Of a stretch of 64,000 nucleotides of DNA, positions 8,500-16,925 are shown piece after piece; the stretch's first letter is position 1; each line of letters starts with the position of its first letter. A program made the position numbers and the translations under genes. Source of the stretch: Sphingopyxis sp. DBS4 (GTDB lineage Bacteria > Pseudomonadota > Alphaproteobacteria > Sphingomonadales > Sphingomonadaceae); NCBI RefSeq assembly GCF_024628865.1, contig NZ_CP102384.1:1003001-1067000 (forward strand). The letters run 5' to 3'. The notes under the pieces were generated by a model. The model saw only the letters and a program-made list of their open reading frames with translations. It ran no database searches and was not told where the DNA came from.

Positions 8500-9645
8500 A
8501 TGGCCGAACCGCTCGCCCTTTATGTCCATTGGCCGTTCTGCGTGTCGAAATGTCCCTATTGCGACTTCAACAGCCATGTCCGCGAGCGCGTCGATCAGGC
8601 GGCGTGGCGCGCGGCGCTGCTGGCCGACCTGCGGCATGAGGCGGCGCTGCTGCCGGGCCGCAAGATCTCGTCGATCTTCTTCGGCGGCGGCACGCCCAGC
8701 CTGATGCCGCCCGCGACCGTCGCGGCGGTGATCGCGGCAGCGGATGCTGCGTGGGGGATGACGGACGATGTCGAGATCACGCTGGAGGCGAACCCCAATT
8801 CGGTCGAGGTCGCCAATTTCGCCGATCTGGCCGCCGCTGGGGTCAACCGCGTATCGATCGGCGTTCAGAGCTTCGATCCGCAAATCCTTGATTTCCTGGG
8901 GCGCGCGCACAGCGGAGATGAGGCACGCCGCGCGATCGCGGCGGCGCAGGATCATTTCGCGCGCGTCAGCTTCGATCTGATCTATGCGCGGCCCGGCCAG
9001 TCGCTTGCGGCGTGGGAGTCCGAGCTTGGCGCGGCGCTGGCGTTCGGCACCGGGCATCTTTCGCTCTATCAGCTCACGATCGAGCCCGGCACGCGCTTCG
9101 CGACCCTCGCCGCGAAGGGCGATCTCGTCATTCCCGACGGTGACGCCGCTGCCGACCTGTTCGACGCGACGCAGGCGATCACGCGCGCCGCGGGCCTGCC
9201 GCGCTACGAGGTGTCAAACCACGCCGCACCGGGCGAGGAGAGTCGGCACAATCTGACCTATTGGCGCTATGGCGACTATGCGGGCATCGGACCCGGTGCG
9301 CACGGGCGGCGGCTGGCGCAGGCGACCGAGCGGCACCGGAAGCCCGAAAATTTCCTGGCGGCGGTCGGGCGGAATGGCCATGGGCTCAAGGTCGAGACCG
9401 ACCTGCCGTCGCACGAACGCGCGACCGAGGCGATGCTGATGGGGCTGCGTCTGACCGAAGGTGTGGATCTGGCGCGCGTCGAGGAACGGAGCGGGCTGGG
9501 TCGCGAGGCGTTCGTCGATGCGGACGCGGTAGCCCCGCTGGCGGGGCAGGGGCTGCTGGTGCAGGACGGCGACCGGCTGGCGGTGACCGATGCGGGGATA
9601 TTGCTGCTCGACAGCATCCTTTCCGAGGTGGTGCGGATCGGCTAG
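8500..9645 (+). CDS. hemW: Radical SAM heme chaperone HemW
   Basis: 381 aa. The N-terminal YVHWPFCVSKCPYCDFNSH carries the CxxxCxxC cluster motif, followed by FFGGGTPSLM, the ANPN motif and the C-terminal HemW domain with GIGPGAHG. HemW lacks coproporphyrinogen oxidase activity and is thought to insert heme into respiratory enzymes; many databases still call it a HemN-like oxidase. ATG 8500 starts the homologous region; an upstream in-frame start at 8482 adds six residues. Confidence 0.93.
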   Translation: MAEPLALYVHWPFCVSKCPYCDFNSHVRERVDQAAWRAALLADLRHEAALLPGRKISSIFFGGGTPSLMPPATVAAVIAAADAAWGMTDDVEITLEANPNSVEVANFADLAAAGVNRVSIGVQSFDPQILDFLGRAHSGDEARRAIAAAQDHFARVSFDLIYARPGQSLAAWESELGAALAFGTGHLSLYQLTIEPGTRFATLAAKGDLVIPDGDAAADLFDATQAITRAAGLPRYEVSNHAAPGEESRHNLTYWRYGDYAGIGPGAHGRRLAQATERHRKPENFLAAVGRNGHGLKVETDLPSHERATEAMLMGLRLTEGVDLARVEERSGLGREAFVDADAVAPLAGQGLLVQDGDRLAVTDAGILLLDSILSEVVRIG

Positions 9646-9659
9646 ACATTTCAAAAGCC

Positions 9660-9744
9660 CGTTCGCCCTGAGCCTGTCGAAGGGCCGTTCTTCCTTTTCG
9701 AGGCTGGAAGAAAGGACGGGGCTTCGACAAGCTCAGCCTGAACG
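9660..9744. repeat. Palindromic element, GTTCGCCCTGAGC family
   Basis: The arms GTTCGCCCTGAGCCTGTCGA and TCGACAAGCTCAGCCTGAAC are inverted imperfect copies, with a second inner complementarity CCGTTCTTCC against GGAAGAAAGG. The same family is found at 12268-12355. It lies between hemW and xerC, nine bases before the TTG start of xerC. Confidence 0.75.
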
Positions 9745-9753
9745 GAATATTGG

Positions 9754-10644
9754 TTGGCAGACGGACTGATCCGCGACTGGGACGCCCATCTGGCGCATGA
9801 GAAGCGCCGGTCGGAGCATACGCGCCGCGCCTATGTCGCGACCGCGACACGCTTTTGCGCCTTTCTGTCGCAGCATCGCGGCGGTGCGGTCGATGCCTCA
9901 ATGCTCAGGAGCCTGACGCCGAACGACCTCCGCTCTTATCTGGCCGACCGCCGCGCCGAAGGGCTGGGCAATGCGTCGGCGGCGCGCGAACTCAGTGCGC
10001 TCAGGACGTTCCTGCGCTTCGTCGGCGGCTCGAATGCCAGCGTGCCGCAGCTTCGCGGGCCGCGCGTCAAGAAAGGGCTGCCGCGCCCCGTCGCGCCCGC
10101 AGAAGCGCTCCAGCTCGCGCAGGATGTCGAAGACAATGCCCGCGAGGGTTGGGTCGGCGCGCGCGACTTTGCGCTGCTGCTGCTGCTGTACGGCGCGGGG
10201 CTCCGCATCGGCGAAGCGCTGAGCCTCACCGGCGCGGCGCTGCCGCTCGGCGACACGCTGCGCGTCACGGGCAAGCGGAACAAGACCCGCATCGTCCCGA
10301 TCCTGCCCGCGGTCGCATCAGCGGTGTCGCGCTATGTCGAGGCCTGTCCGTGGCCGATCGGCAAGGAGACGCCGCTGTTCCTTGGCGCGCGCGGCGGCCC
10401 GCTGGCGCCGGGGGTGATCCGCGCGAGCGTGCGTTCGGCGCGGCGCGCGCTGGGCCTGCCCGAACGCACGACGCCGCATGCGCTGCGCCACAGTTTTGCG
10501 ACGCATCTGCTCGCGGGCGGGGCCGATCTGCGCAGCCTTCAGGAATTGCTCGGCCATGCGAGCCTCGCCTCGACGCAAATCTATACCGCGGTCGACGCGG
10601 CGCATCTGCTCGACATTTATCGCAGCGCGCACCCGCGAGCCTGA
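9754..10644 (+). CDS. xerC: Tyrosine recombinase XerC
   Basis: 296 aa. With XerD it resolves chromosome dimers at dif. The core-binding SAM-like domain (residues 5-95) precedes the catalytic domain, with the full set R151, K174, H242, R245, H268 and Y277 (in LRIGEAL, HALRHSFATHLL, LGHASL, TQIYTAV). The start codon is TTG at 9754. The chromosomal housekeeping context and the absence of phage genes favour Xer over a mobile integrase. XerC rather than XerD is inferred from overall feel and is less certain. Confidence 0.88.
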   Translation: MADGLIRDWDAHLAHEKRRSEHTRRAYVATATRFCAFLSQHRGGAVDASMLRSLTPNDLRSYLADRRAEGLGNASAARELSALRTFLRFVGGSNASVPQLRGPRVKKGLPRPVAPAEALQLAQDVEDNAREGWVGARDFALLLLLYGAGLRIGEALSLTGAALPLGDTLRVTGKRNKTRIVPILPAVASAVSRYVEACPWPIGKETPLFLGARGGPLAPGVIRASVRSARRALGLPERTTPHALRHSFATHLLAGGADLRSLQELLGHASLASTQIYTAVDAAHLLDIYRSAHPRA

Positions 10645-10650
10645 CGGGGA

Positions 10651-11250
10651 TCAGCCGCGCGGTTTCCAGGTGAACACCCGCCACAGATAAATCAGCACCA
10701 GCGACCCGATCGCGACCAGCGCCATCGGCCCGACGAAGGCGTCGAGATTGGCGAAGCGGCTGCCGAACCAGTGGCCCGCGCCCGCGAGCGCGCTGATCCA
10801 GATCGTCGAGCCCGCGGCGGTCCAGACCAGGAATTTCGCTTGATTCATCCGCACCATGCCCGCGGGAAGCGATACCATCGTCCGCGCCACCGGCATGAAG
10901 CGCGCGACGAAGACGATCGCGGGACCATATTTCAGGAAAAAGCCGTGCAATCGCTCGACCTCCGCCCAGTCGAGCGTCAGCCAGCGCCCATGCCGGTCGA
11001 TGAAGGGTCTCAGCCGCTCATAGCCGATCCAGCGCCCGATCGCATACCAGACCCAGTTCCCCGCCGTCGTCCCGGCGACCGCGACCGCGATCAGCGTCCA
11101 GAGGTCGAACCGCCCCTGCGCGACCGCGATGCCGCCGAGGCCCATGATGACTTCGGACGGGATCGGCGGAAAGACGTTCTCGAGGACCATCAGCACGAAG
11201 ATGCCGAGATAGCCCCAGCCCTGGATCAGGTCGAGAATGAGGGTGGTCAT
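10651..11250 (-). CDS. DedA family membrane protein
   Basis: 199 aa with four to five hydrophobic segments. The family hallmark ENVFPPIPSEVIMGLGG occurs at about residue 24. The conserved FxRFMPVARTMVSLPAG motif (about residues 116-132) is also present. DedA proteins are inner-membrane proteins, some of which recycle undecaprenyl phosphate or other lipid carriers. It converges with xerC and lies 24 bp downstream of gshB on the same strand, so it may be co-transcribed with gshB. Confidence 0.88.
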   Translation of the reverse strand: MTTLILDLIQGWGYLGIFVLMVLENVFPPIPSEVIMGLGGIAVAQGRFDLWTLIAVAVAGTTAGNWVWYAIGRWIGYERLRPFIDRHGRWLTLDWAEVERLHGFFLKYGPAIVFVARFMPVARTMVSLPAGMVRMNQAKFLVWTAAGSTIWISALAGAGHWFGSRFANLDAFVGPMALVAIGSLVLIYLWRVFTWKPRG

Positions 11251-11274
11251 GCAGGGTTCAACGCAAGGGCTGCG

Positions 11275-12225
11275 TCAACCGATCCGTCGTTCGATCGCGT
11301 CCCAGATCATCGCGGCGGTATCGACATTATCGAAGCGGTCGATCGCGACAATCCCGGTCGGCGAGGTGACGTTGATTTCGGTCAGCCATTCGCCGCCGAT
11401 CACGTCGATGCCGACGAACAGCAGCCCGCGTTCGCGCAAGGCGGGACCGAGGACGTCGCAAATCTCCTGCTCGCGCGGGGTCAACGCCGCCGCTTCGGCA
11501 TAGCCGCCGACCGCGAGATTCGACCGGAACTCGCCTTCGCCGGGCTTGCGGTTGATCGCGCCCGCGAACGCGCCGTCGATCAGCACGATACGCTTGTCGC
11601 CCTGACTGACGCTCGGCAGGAACTGCTGGACCATGAAAGGCTCGGGCCAGACCTGCCCGAACAGCTCGACGAGCGCGCCGAGGTTCGCCCCGTCCGCGTC
11701 GATGCGGAACACCGCCTTGCCGCCGTTGCCGTGGAGCGGCTTGATCACGACGGCGCCGTAACGCGCCTGAAAATCCTTCACCGCGTCGAGGTCGCGCGTC
11801 ACCATCGTCGGCGGCATGAATTCGGGAAAGTCGAGCACGAACACTTTTTCGGGGGCGTTGCGCACCGACACCGGATCGTTGACGACCAGCGTCTCGTCCT
11901 TGATGCGTTCAAGCAGCCACGTCCCGGTCAGATAGCCGAGGTCAAAGGGCGGGTCCTGCCGCATCAGCACGACGTCGACATCGCGGCCGAGGTCGAGCGT
12001 GACCTGCTCGCCGAATTTGTAGTGGCTGCCCGGCTCGCGCTTCGCCTCGACGACGCGGTGCGCCTTGGTGGTCAGCCGCCCCGCCTCCCACGTCAGGCCG
12101 CGCACGTCGTAATGATAGAGCGGATAGCCGCGCTCGAGCGCCTTCAGCATCAGGTGGAAGCTGCTGTCGCCATTGATGTTGACCGTATCCATCGGGTCCA
12201 TTTGCACGGCTGCGCGCAGGGTCAT
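11275..12225 (-). CDS. gshB: Glutathione synthetase
   Basis: 316 aa ATP-grasp enzyme that joins gamma-glutamylcysteine and glycine. The N-terminal VQMDPMDTVNINGDSSF, the substrate segment DPPFDLGYLTGT, the glycine-rich loop KPLHGNGGKAV and the metal-binding EINVTSPTG are intact. The start at 12225 is preceded by AAGGAG seven bases upstream. It belongs to the rsmI-yraN-gshB group that is conserved in alphaproteobacteria, although a palindromic repeat lies between yraN and gshB. Confidence 0.96.
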   Translation of the reverse strand: MTLRAAVQMDPMDTVNINGDSSFHLMLKALERGYPLYHYDVRGLTWEAGRLTTKAHRVVEAKREPGSHYKFGEQVTLDLGRDVDVVLMRQDPPFDLGYLTGTWLLERIKDETLVVNDPVSVRNAPEKVFVLDFPEFMPPTMVTRDLDAVKDFQARYGAVVIKPLHGNGGKAVFRIDADGANLGALVELFGQVWPEPFMVQQFLPSVSQGDKRIVLIDGAFAGAINRKPGEGEFRSNLAVGGYAEAAALTPREQEICDVLGPALRERGLLFVGIDVIGGEWLTEINVTSPTGIVAIDRFDNVDTAAMIWDAIERRIG

Positions 12226-12267
12226 GTCTTTCTCCTTACGGGGCAACCAGAGGGTTCGATCAAGAAC

Positions 12268-12355
12268 CGTTCGCCCTGAGCTTGTCGAAGGGCCGTACTG
12301 CCTTTCTCCAGCGCCCGAAAGAAGGACGGTGCTTCGACAAGCTCAGCACGAACGG
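12268..12355. repeat. Palindromic element, GTTCGCCCTGAGC family
   Basis: Second copy of the family at 9660-9744. The arms CGTTCGCCCTGAGCTTGTCG and CGACAAGCTCAGCACGAACG face each other around inner partly complementary blocks. It lies between yraN and gshB and may punctuate the transcript. Confidence 0.75.
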
Positions 12356-12380
12356 AGGAAGGAGCAGACCCGGTCCGGCA

Positions 12381-12731
12381 TTAAGGCTGCCAGACGTGGA
12401 CCAGATGGCGAGGCAATCGCTTCGGCGCAAGGAGCATCACGTCGATCCGGATGTCGTCGGTCGGCCGCGCGAGGCGCGGAGCCAGCATCGCCGCCGCCGC
12501 GGCGACGCGCCGCAGCCGCCATTCGTCGATCGCCAGATCGAGGTCCCCGGCCCGCTCGCGCCATTTCACTTCGATGAAGGCGAGCGTGCGCCCGCGCCGC
12601 GCGACGAGGTCGACTTCGCCCGCGCTCACGCGCAGCCGCTCGCCGACGATCCGCCAGCCGTGCAGCCGCAGCCACCACGCCGCGCGCCGCTCGGCCCTGC
12701 GTCCGCGCGCTTCGGCGGCGGCGCGGTTCAA
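12381..12731 (-). CDS. yraN: YraN/UPF0102 family putative endonuclease
   Basis: 116 aa. The fold belongs to the PD-(D/E)xK superfamily: GEVDLVARRG supplies the Asp and FIEVKWRERA the ExK pair. The function is not settled. I placed the start at TTG 12731, which overlaps the rsmI stop as TTGA. The longer open frame upstream is an Arg-rich shadow of rsmI. The overlap suggests translational coupling within rsmI-yraN. Confidence 0.85.
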   Translation of the reverse strand: MNRAAAEARGRRAERRAAWWLRLHGWRIVGERLRVSAGEVDLVARRGRTLAFIEVKWRERAGDLDLAIDEWRLRRVAAAAAMLAPRLARPTDDIRIDVMLLAPKRLPRHLVHVWQP

Positions 12732-13588
12732 GCCCGGTCCTTGAGGGCGAGCGCGCGTGCATAGACATTGTGCCGGTCGAGGCCATATCGCTTCGCGACC
12801 GCCTTTGCCGCCTGCGCGACGGGCTTGTCGGCCATGGCGGCGCGCAACGCGGCGTCGAGGGTGGCGTCGTCGGCGATTTCGGCGGCCGCTTCGTCCGGCG
12901 GGCCGACGACGACTACGATCTCTCCCTTCGGCGGTACATCGGCATAGCGTGCGGCAAGCTCGCTCAGCGTCCCCGTCACGCATTCCTCGTAGAGCTTGCT
13001 GATTTCGCGCGCGACCGCCGCGTCGCGGTTGCCGAGCCCTTCGGCGAGCGCGCCCAGCGCCGCCGCGAGCCGCGGCCCGCTTTCGTAGAAGACCAAAGTC
13101 GAGCGCAGCGCGGCGAACTCCGCGATCGTATCGGCGCGCGCTTTCGCCTTGTTCGGCAGGAAGCCCGCGAACAGGAAGCGGTCGCTGGGCAGTCCCGACA
13201 AAGTGATCGCGGCGATCGCGGCGCAGGGGCCGGGCAGGGTGGTGACGTGCCGGCCAGCCGCCCGCGCATCGCGGACGAGTTTGTAGCCGGGGTCCGAAAT
13301 CAGCGGCGTTCCCGCGTCGGATACCAGAATGACGACTTCGTTTTCCATGCGCGCAACCAAGGCGGCGCGGGCGCGTTCGTCGCTATGATCATGATAGGGG
13401 GTCATCGGCACACGCAAACCCAGATGCGACAGCAGCTTCGCGGTCACGCGCGTATCCTCGGCCGCGATTACGTCGGCGGAGGCGAGTATCGCTGCCGCGC
13501 GCGCGCTTATGTCGCCGAGGTTGCCGATGGGCGTCGCAACGATATAGAGACCGGGCAAGGGAGATTTTGAGATGGTCGAATCCGGCAT
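12728..13588 (-). CDS. rsmI: 16S rRNA (cytidine1402-2'-O)-methyltransferase
   Basis: 286 aa of the tetrapyrrole methylase superfamily. It 2'-O-methylates C1402 in the decoding centre using SAM. Family motifs are LYIVATPIGNLGDIS, AAEDTRVT, VSDAGTPLISDPG and LPGPCA, with a C-terminal helical RsmI domain. The start at 13588 (MPDSTISKS) gives normal length. It is encoded divergently from the LpoA-like lipoprotein, with only 10 bp between my chosen starts, and overlaps yraN at its 3' end. Confidence 0.95.
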   Translation of the reverse strand: MPDSTISKSPLPGLYIVATPIGNLGDISARAAAILASADVIAAEDTRVTAKLLSHLGLRVPMTPYHDHSDERARAALVARMENEVVILVSDAGTPLISDPGYKLVRDARAAGRHVTTLPGPCAAIAAITLSGLPSDRFLFAGFLPNKAKARADTIAEFAALRSTLVFYESGPRLAAALGALAEGLGNRDAAVAREISKLYEECVTGTLSELAARYADVPPKGEIVVVVGPPDEAAAEIADDATLDAALRAAMADKPVAQAAKAVAKRYGLDRHNVYARALALKDRA

Positions 13589-13598
13589 GGAGCCGAAA

Positions 13599-14783
13599 AT
13601 GGCAGAAACTGCCCCGCAGCGCCAAGAGAATGCGCCGCTCCGCCGGCAATTGCTGCGCGGGCTCGGCGTCATGGCGATGGCCGGCTTTCTCGCTGCGTGC
13701 CAGGTGGTGCCGAAAAGCAGCGGCCCCGCGACTCCGCCGCCGCCGCCCGCCGGCGACAATGTCGGCCCCGGCCTGCCGACCGATACCGACCGTCACCGCG
13801 TCGCGCTGCTGGTGCCGGAGAGCGGCACCAACGCCGACGTCGGCACCGCGATCGCCAATGCGACGACGATGGCGCTGCTCGATTCGCGCACCGAAAAGGT
13901 CCGCATCACCACCTATGACACCGCGCTCGGCGCCGCTGCGGCGGCGCGACAGGCGGTCGCCGACGGCAACAAGCTGATCCTCGGCCCGCTGCTCAGCGAG
14001 GATGTCGCCGCGGTCGCGCCGATCGCGCGCGCGGCGAAGGTGCCGGTGCTCAGCTTCTCGAACGACAGCAGCGTCGCGGGCAACGGCGTCTTCATCATGG
14101 GCTTCGTCCCCGGCCAGTCGGTCGAGCGCGTCGTGGCCTACGCGCGGAGCAAGGGACATCAGCGCTTCGGCGCGCTCGTTCCCAAGACCGTCTATGGCGA
14201 GCGCTCGACCGCCGCTTTCCGCGCCGCGGTGGCGGCCGCGGGCGGGACGCTGGTGTCGATCGAAAGCTATGACCGCAGCGCGACCGCGCTGACCGGCGCG
14301 GCGCGGCGGCTCGCCAATGCGGGCGCGATCGACGCGGTGCTGATCGCCGATTCGGGCGGCAACGCGATCCGCGCCGTGCCGGTGGTGAAGAGCGGCGGCA
14401 GCAAGCAGATCCTCGGCACCGAGCTCTGGAACACCGATGCCGCGCTTGGCGGCAATGCCGCGATGCGCGGGGCATGGTTCGCCAGCGTGTCGGACGGCCT
14501 CTATGGCCAGCTCGCCGCCAAATATCGCACGCGCTACGGCAAGGCGCCCTACCGGCTCGCCAGCCTCGGCTATGATTCGGTGCTGCTGACGGTGCGTATC
14601 GCGCGCGACTGGAAGCCGGGGACGAATTTCCCGGCGTCGCGCCTGCTCGCCGCCGACGGGTTCGGCGGCATCGACGGTATCTTCCGCTTCAACAATCGCG
14701 GCATCGCCGAGCGCGCGCTCGAAGTGAGCGAGGTCGGGGCGGGCGGCTTCCGCGTCATCGACCCGGCGCCGGCGAAGTGGTGA
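13599..14783 (+). CDS. LpoA-like penicillin-binding protein activator lipoprotein
   Basis: 394 aa with an N-terminal positively charged stretch and a hydrophobic segment ending in the lipobox FLAAC, so it is probably a lipoprotein. A Pro-rich linker follows, then a periplasmic-binding-protein-like (Leu/Ile/Val-binding type) domain from about residue 60. In gammaproteobacteria LpoA activates PBP1a; alphaproteobacterial homologues next to rsmI are annotated the same way, but activation is not proven here. ATG 13599 has GGAG at ideal spacing. Upstream in-frame ATGs at 13572 and 13587 would overlap the divergent rsmI start. Confidence 0.82.
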   Translation: MAETAPQRQENAPLRRQLLRGLGVMAMAGFLAACQVVPKSSGPATPPPPPAGDNVGPGLPTDTDRHRVALLVPESGTNADVGTAIANATTMALLDSRTEKVRITTYDTALGAAAAARQAVADGNKLILGPLLSEDVAAVAPIARAAKVPVLSFSNDSSVAGNGVFIMGFVPGQSVERVVAYARSKGHQRFGALVPKTVYGERSTAAFRAAVAAAGGTLVSIESYDRSATALTGAARRLANAGAIDAVLIADSGGNAIRAVPVVKSGGSKQILGTELWNTDAALGGNAAMRGAWFASVSDGLYGQLAAKYRTRYGKAPYRLASLGYDSVLLTVRIARDWKPGTNFPASRLLAADGFGGIDGIFRFNNRGIAERALEVSEVGAGGFRVIDPAPAKW

Positions 14784-14849
14784 GGCGCCGCGGCGTGGCT
14801 TGACCGCCACAGTCGGACGAAAAGCGTCATCTTTCTGCCACGGGCGGCC

Positions 14850-14877
14850 TTTACGCCGCGCCCGGCTTCACTATATG
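14850..14877 (+). promoter_or_regulatory. Possible infC promoter
   Basis: TTTACG (14850-14855) and TATATG (14872-14877) are separated by 16 bp and lie 77 bp before the infC ATG. The match to a sigma-70-type promoter is fair only. No S20-type or L20 autoregulatory structure was identified in the leader. Confidence 0.35.
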
Positions 14878-14953
14878 AGCGGGGCGCACGTGGATCGCGT
14901 CGATTCCGCACGCCTGCCTAAAACGACCAGGAGATACAGCTATACCACCGCCG

Positions 14954-15490
14954 ATGACTCGCCGCTCGATGGCGCCCATGCCGCCCAAAAACGGCCCGCG
15001 ATACAATGAATTCATCGCTTCGCCCAAGGTCCGCGTGATCGACGAGGAAGGCGAGAATCTGGGCGTGATGCTGACGGCCGAAGCAATCGAGCAGGCGGCC
15101 GAGGTCGGGCTCGATCTGGTCGAGGTGTCGCCGAACGCCGATCCGCCGGTGTGCAAGTTCCTGGATGTCGGCAAGTTCAAATACGAAGCCCAGAAAAAGG
15201 CAAACCTGGCGCGCAAAAGCCAGAAGACACAGGAAATCAAAGAGATCAAGATGCGTCCGAACATCGACGATCATGATTTCGACGTGAAGATGAAGAAGGT
15301 CTTCGATTTTCTGGGTGAGGGCGACAAGGTCAAGATGACCATGCGCTTCCGCGGCCGCGAGATGAGCCACACCCAGCTTGGCCTCAATGTGCTTCAGCGC
15401 GTCGCCGAAATGACCGCCGAGATCGCGAAGGTCGAGGCGCATCCGCGCACCGAGGGCCGCCAGATGCTGATGGTGCTCGCGCCGAAGTGA
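14954..15490 (+). CDS. infC: Translation initiation factor IF-3
   Basis: 178 aa. IF-3 prevents subunit joining and checks start-codon and initiator-tRNA pairing. The N-terminal domain starts [18 protein letters not shown]. The linker [16 protein letters not shown] and the C-terminal [28 protein letters not shown] and [10 protein letters not shown] segments match the family. The start is ATG 14954; rarer codons used by some infC genes were considered, but ATG fits. rpmI and rplT do not follow here; a repeat and the NRDE gene do. Confidence 0.95.
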   Translation: MTRRSMAPMPPKNGPRYNEFIASPKVRVIDEEGENLGVMLTAEAIEQAAEVGLDLVEVSPNADPPVCKFLDVGKFKYEAQKKANLARKSQKTQEIKEIKMRPNIDDHDFDVKMKKVFDFLGEGDKVKMTMRFRGREMSHTQLGLNVLQRVAEMTAEIAKVEAHPRTEGRQMLMVLAPK

Positions 15491-15500
15491 GTTACCCATT

Positions 15501-15614
15501 CCCTCCGCTTCAGAGGAGGGGCAGCGAGAGTTGCGAGCTTGCTCGCTACTCGCAGCGGGGTGGTGCTCAGCACAGACGTCCACCACCCCAAACCCCTCCT
15601 CTGAAGCGGAGGGG
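15501..15614. repeat. Long imperfect palindrome with CAGCGAG core
   Basis: The outer arms CCCTCCGCTTCAGAGGAGGGG and its inverse (15593-15614) enclose GCAGCGAGAGTTGCGAGC, CTCGCAGCGGGGTGGTG and CACCACCCC blocks. The inner blocks resemble those at 2109-2256, while the outer arms differ, so it is a relative of that family. It lies between the convergent infC and NRDE genes. Confidence 0.7.
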
Positions 15615-15627
15615 CTTCAATCTTTTC

Positions 15628-16323
15628 TCATCCGATCCTGAAATCCAGCACCGTCGTCCCCGCAGGGCGACCGCCGCCGACATAGCGGCGCTCAACCATA
15701 TGGACATCGCCCGCGGCCGACACAGCGACCAGCGTCGATGCGCGCGTGCCATAGACGTCGCCGAGCAGAAACAGCGCCGGGTCGCCCTCGGCGGTCAGCG
15801 TGTCGAGCAGGCCTTCGGGGTCGGCGCCGGCTTCGACCACCGCGGCCAGCGCCGCGCGTAGCCGTTCGGCGCGGGGGCAAGGGCTATCGATGGGTTCGTT
15901 GGCGAGAGCATGAATGCCGTCCGCCAGCGTCGCGATCAGGGGCTGCGGCCGATTGGTAAGCAGCCGGGCGGTTCCGTCCGCGGCGAACAGGTTGAAGGCA
16001 TTGAACCGATCGAGATCGGCGGCGGTCGGGTCGGCGAAGCGCCCTTCGCCGCGCAGCATGTCAACGACGAGCGCGCCGCGCGAATCCTTCGCCGGATCGG
16101 GTATCGCGCCACGTACGTTGGTGACCACCACGGCGCGCCCGCTCGGCCGATGCACGCCGAGCCACGTCCCGCCCGCCTGAAGATCGCGCCCCGCGACGAT
16201 GCCGCCGCCGTCGGTCCATTCGGCGAGCGGCGCGGCGGGGCGCTCGTGAAACTCGTCGCGGTTCCCGATCAGGATCAACGGCCAGTCGGGATGGACGCGG
16301 TGGGCAAGGGCGACGACGCACAT
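15628..16323 (-). CDS. NRDE family protein
   Basis: 231 aa. The start MCVVALAH leaves an N-terminal Cys after Met removal, and the eponymous motif GNRDEFHERPAAP follows at about residue 20. WTDGGGIVAGRD and GGTWLGV are also family features. NRDE (TANGO2-related) proteins are distant relatives of Ntn hydrolases; the biochemical role is uncertain. The start at 16323 rather than 16359 is chosen because it exposes the conserved Cys2. Confidence 0.85.
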   Translation of the reverse strand: MCVVALAHRVHPDWPLILIGNRDEFHERPAAPLAEWTDGGGIVAGRDLQAGGTWLGVHRPSGRAVVVTNVRGAIPDPAKDSRGALVVDMLRGEGRFADPTAADLDRFNAFNLFAADGTARLLTNRPQPLIATLADGIHALANEPIDSPCPRAERLRAALAAVVEAGADPEGLLDTLTAEGDPALFLLGDVYGTRASTLVAVSAAGDVHMVERRYVGGGRPAGTTVLDFRIG

Positions 16324-16455
16324 GCAGGCGCATATCGGTCGCCGCGACCCCTTTGCCAAGCCGCCATCTCGGTGTATTGCAACGATATGTCACTCATTGC
16401 CGAGGCGGGGGAATGATGATAGCCTCCGCCGATCTTTCTGAAGGGGGAGGTGAAT

Positions 16456-16893
16456 ATGAGCAATGCTGTGAAGACGCCCTGGCACCTTTGGGTGGTCGGG
16501 GCAGTATCCTTGCTGATCAACGCCTTTCCGGTCGCCGATTTTACGCTGACCAATTTGCAGAATGAATTCTGGCTGTCACCGCTGAACGATGCACAGCGCA
16601 GTTTCATCCTTGGCGCGCCGCTTTGGTCGGACGTTTCCTGGGCGCTCGGTGGCTTCGGCGCCTTTGTAGGTTCGCTGCTATTGCTTATGCGGTCGCGCCA
16701 CGCCGTCACCGCCTTTATCGTGTCGATCATCGGGCTCGCTGGCTCGACACTGTATCAGCATATCCTGAACGGGGAGACGACGAGGCAGTTGTTCCAGAAC
16801 GTCGCCCTGTTCGTGACGCTGACCATTTGGGTCATAATGCTCGCGCTGCTTTTCTACGCCCGCGCGATGAAGGCGAAGGGCGTCCTGCGCTGA
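16456..16893 (+). CDS. Four-helix membrane protein, unknown function
   Basis: 145 aa with four hydrophobic segments at about residues 11-30, 60-79, 85-103 and 114-135. A strong Shine-Dalgarno sequence (GGGGGAGG) lies five bases before ATG 16456. I do not recognise a named family with confidence; it resembles small uncharacterised sphingomonad membrane proteins. It lies between the divergent NRDE gene and the convergent peptidase gene, with no partner. Confidence 0.75.
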   Translation: MSNAVKTPWHLWVVGAVSLLINAFPVADFTLTNLQNEFWLSPLNDAQRSFILGAPLWSDVSWALGGFGAFVGSLLLLMRSRHAVTAFIVSIIGLAGSTLYQHILNGETTRQLFQNVALFVTLTIWVIMLALLFYARAMKAKGVLR

Positions 16894-16925
16894 CTTGAAA
16901 AGGGGTGTCTGCGGGCGCCCCCATC

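Noticed and set aside
10771..12279. Long open frame (502 codons) on the + strand
   Set aside because: It is antisense to DedA and gshB, both of which have intact family motifs. High-GC sequence keeps antisense frames open.
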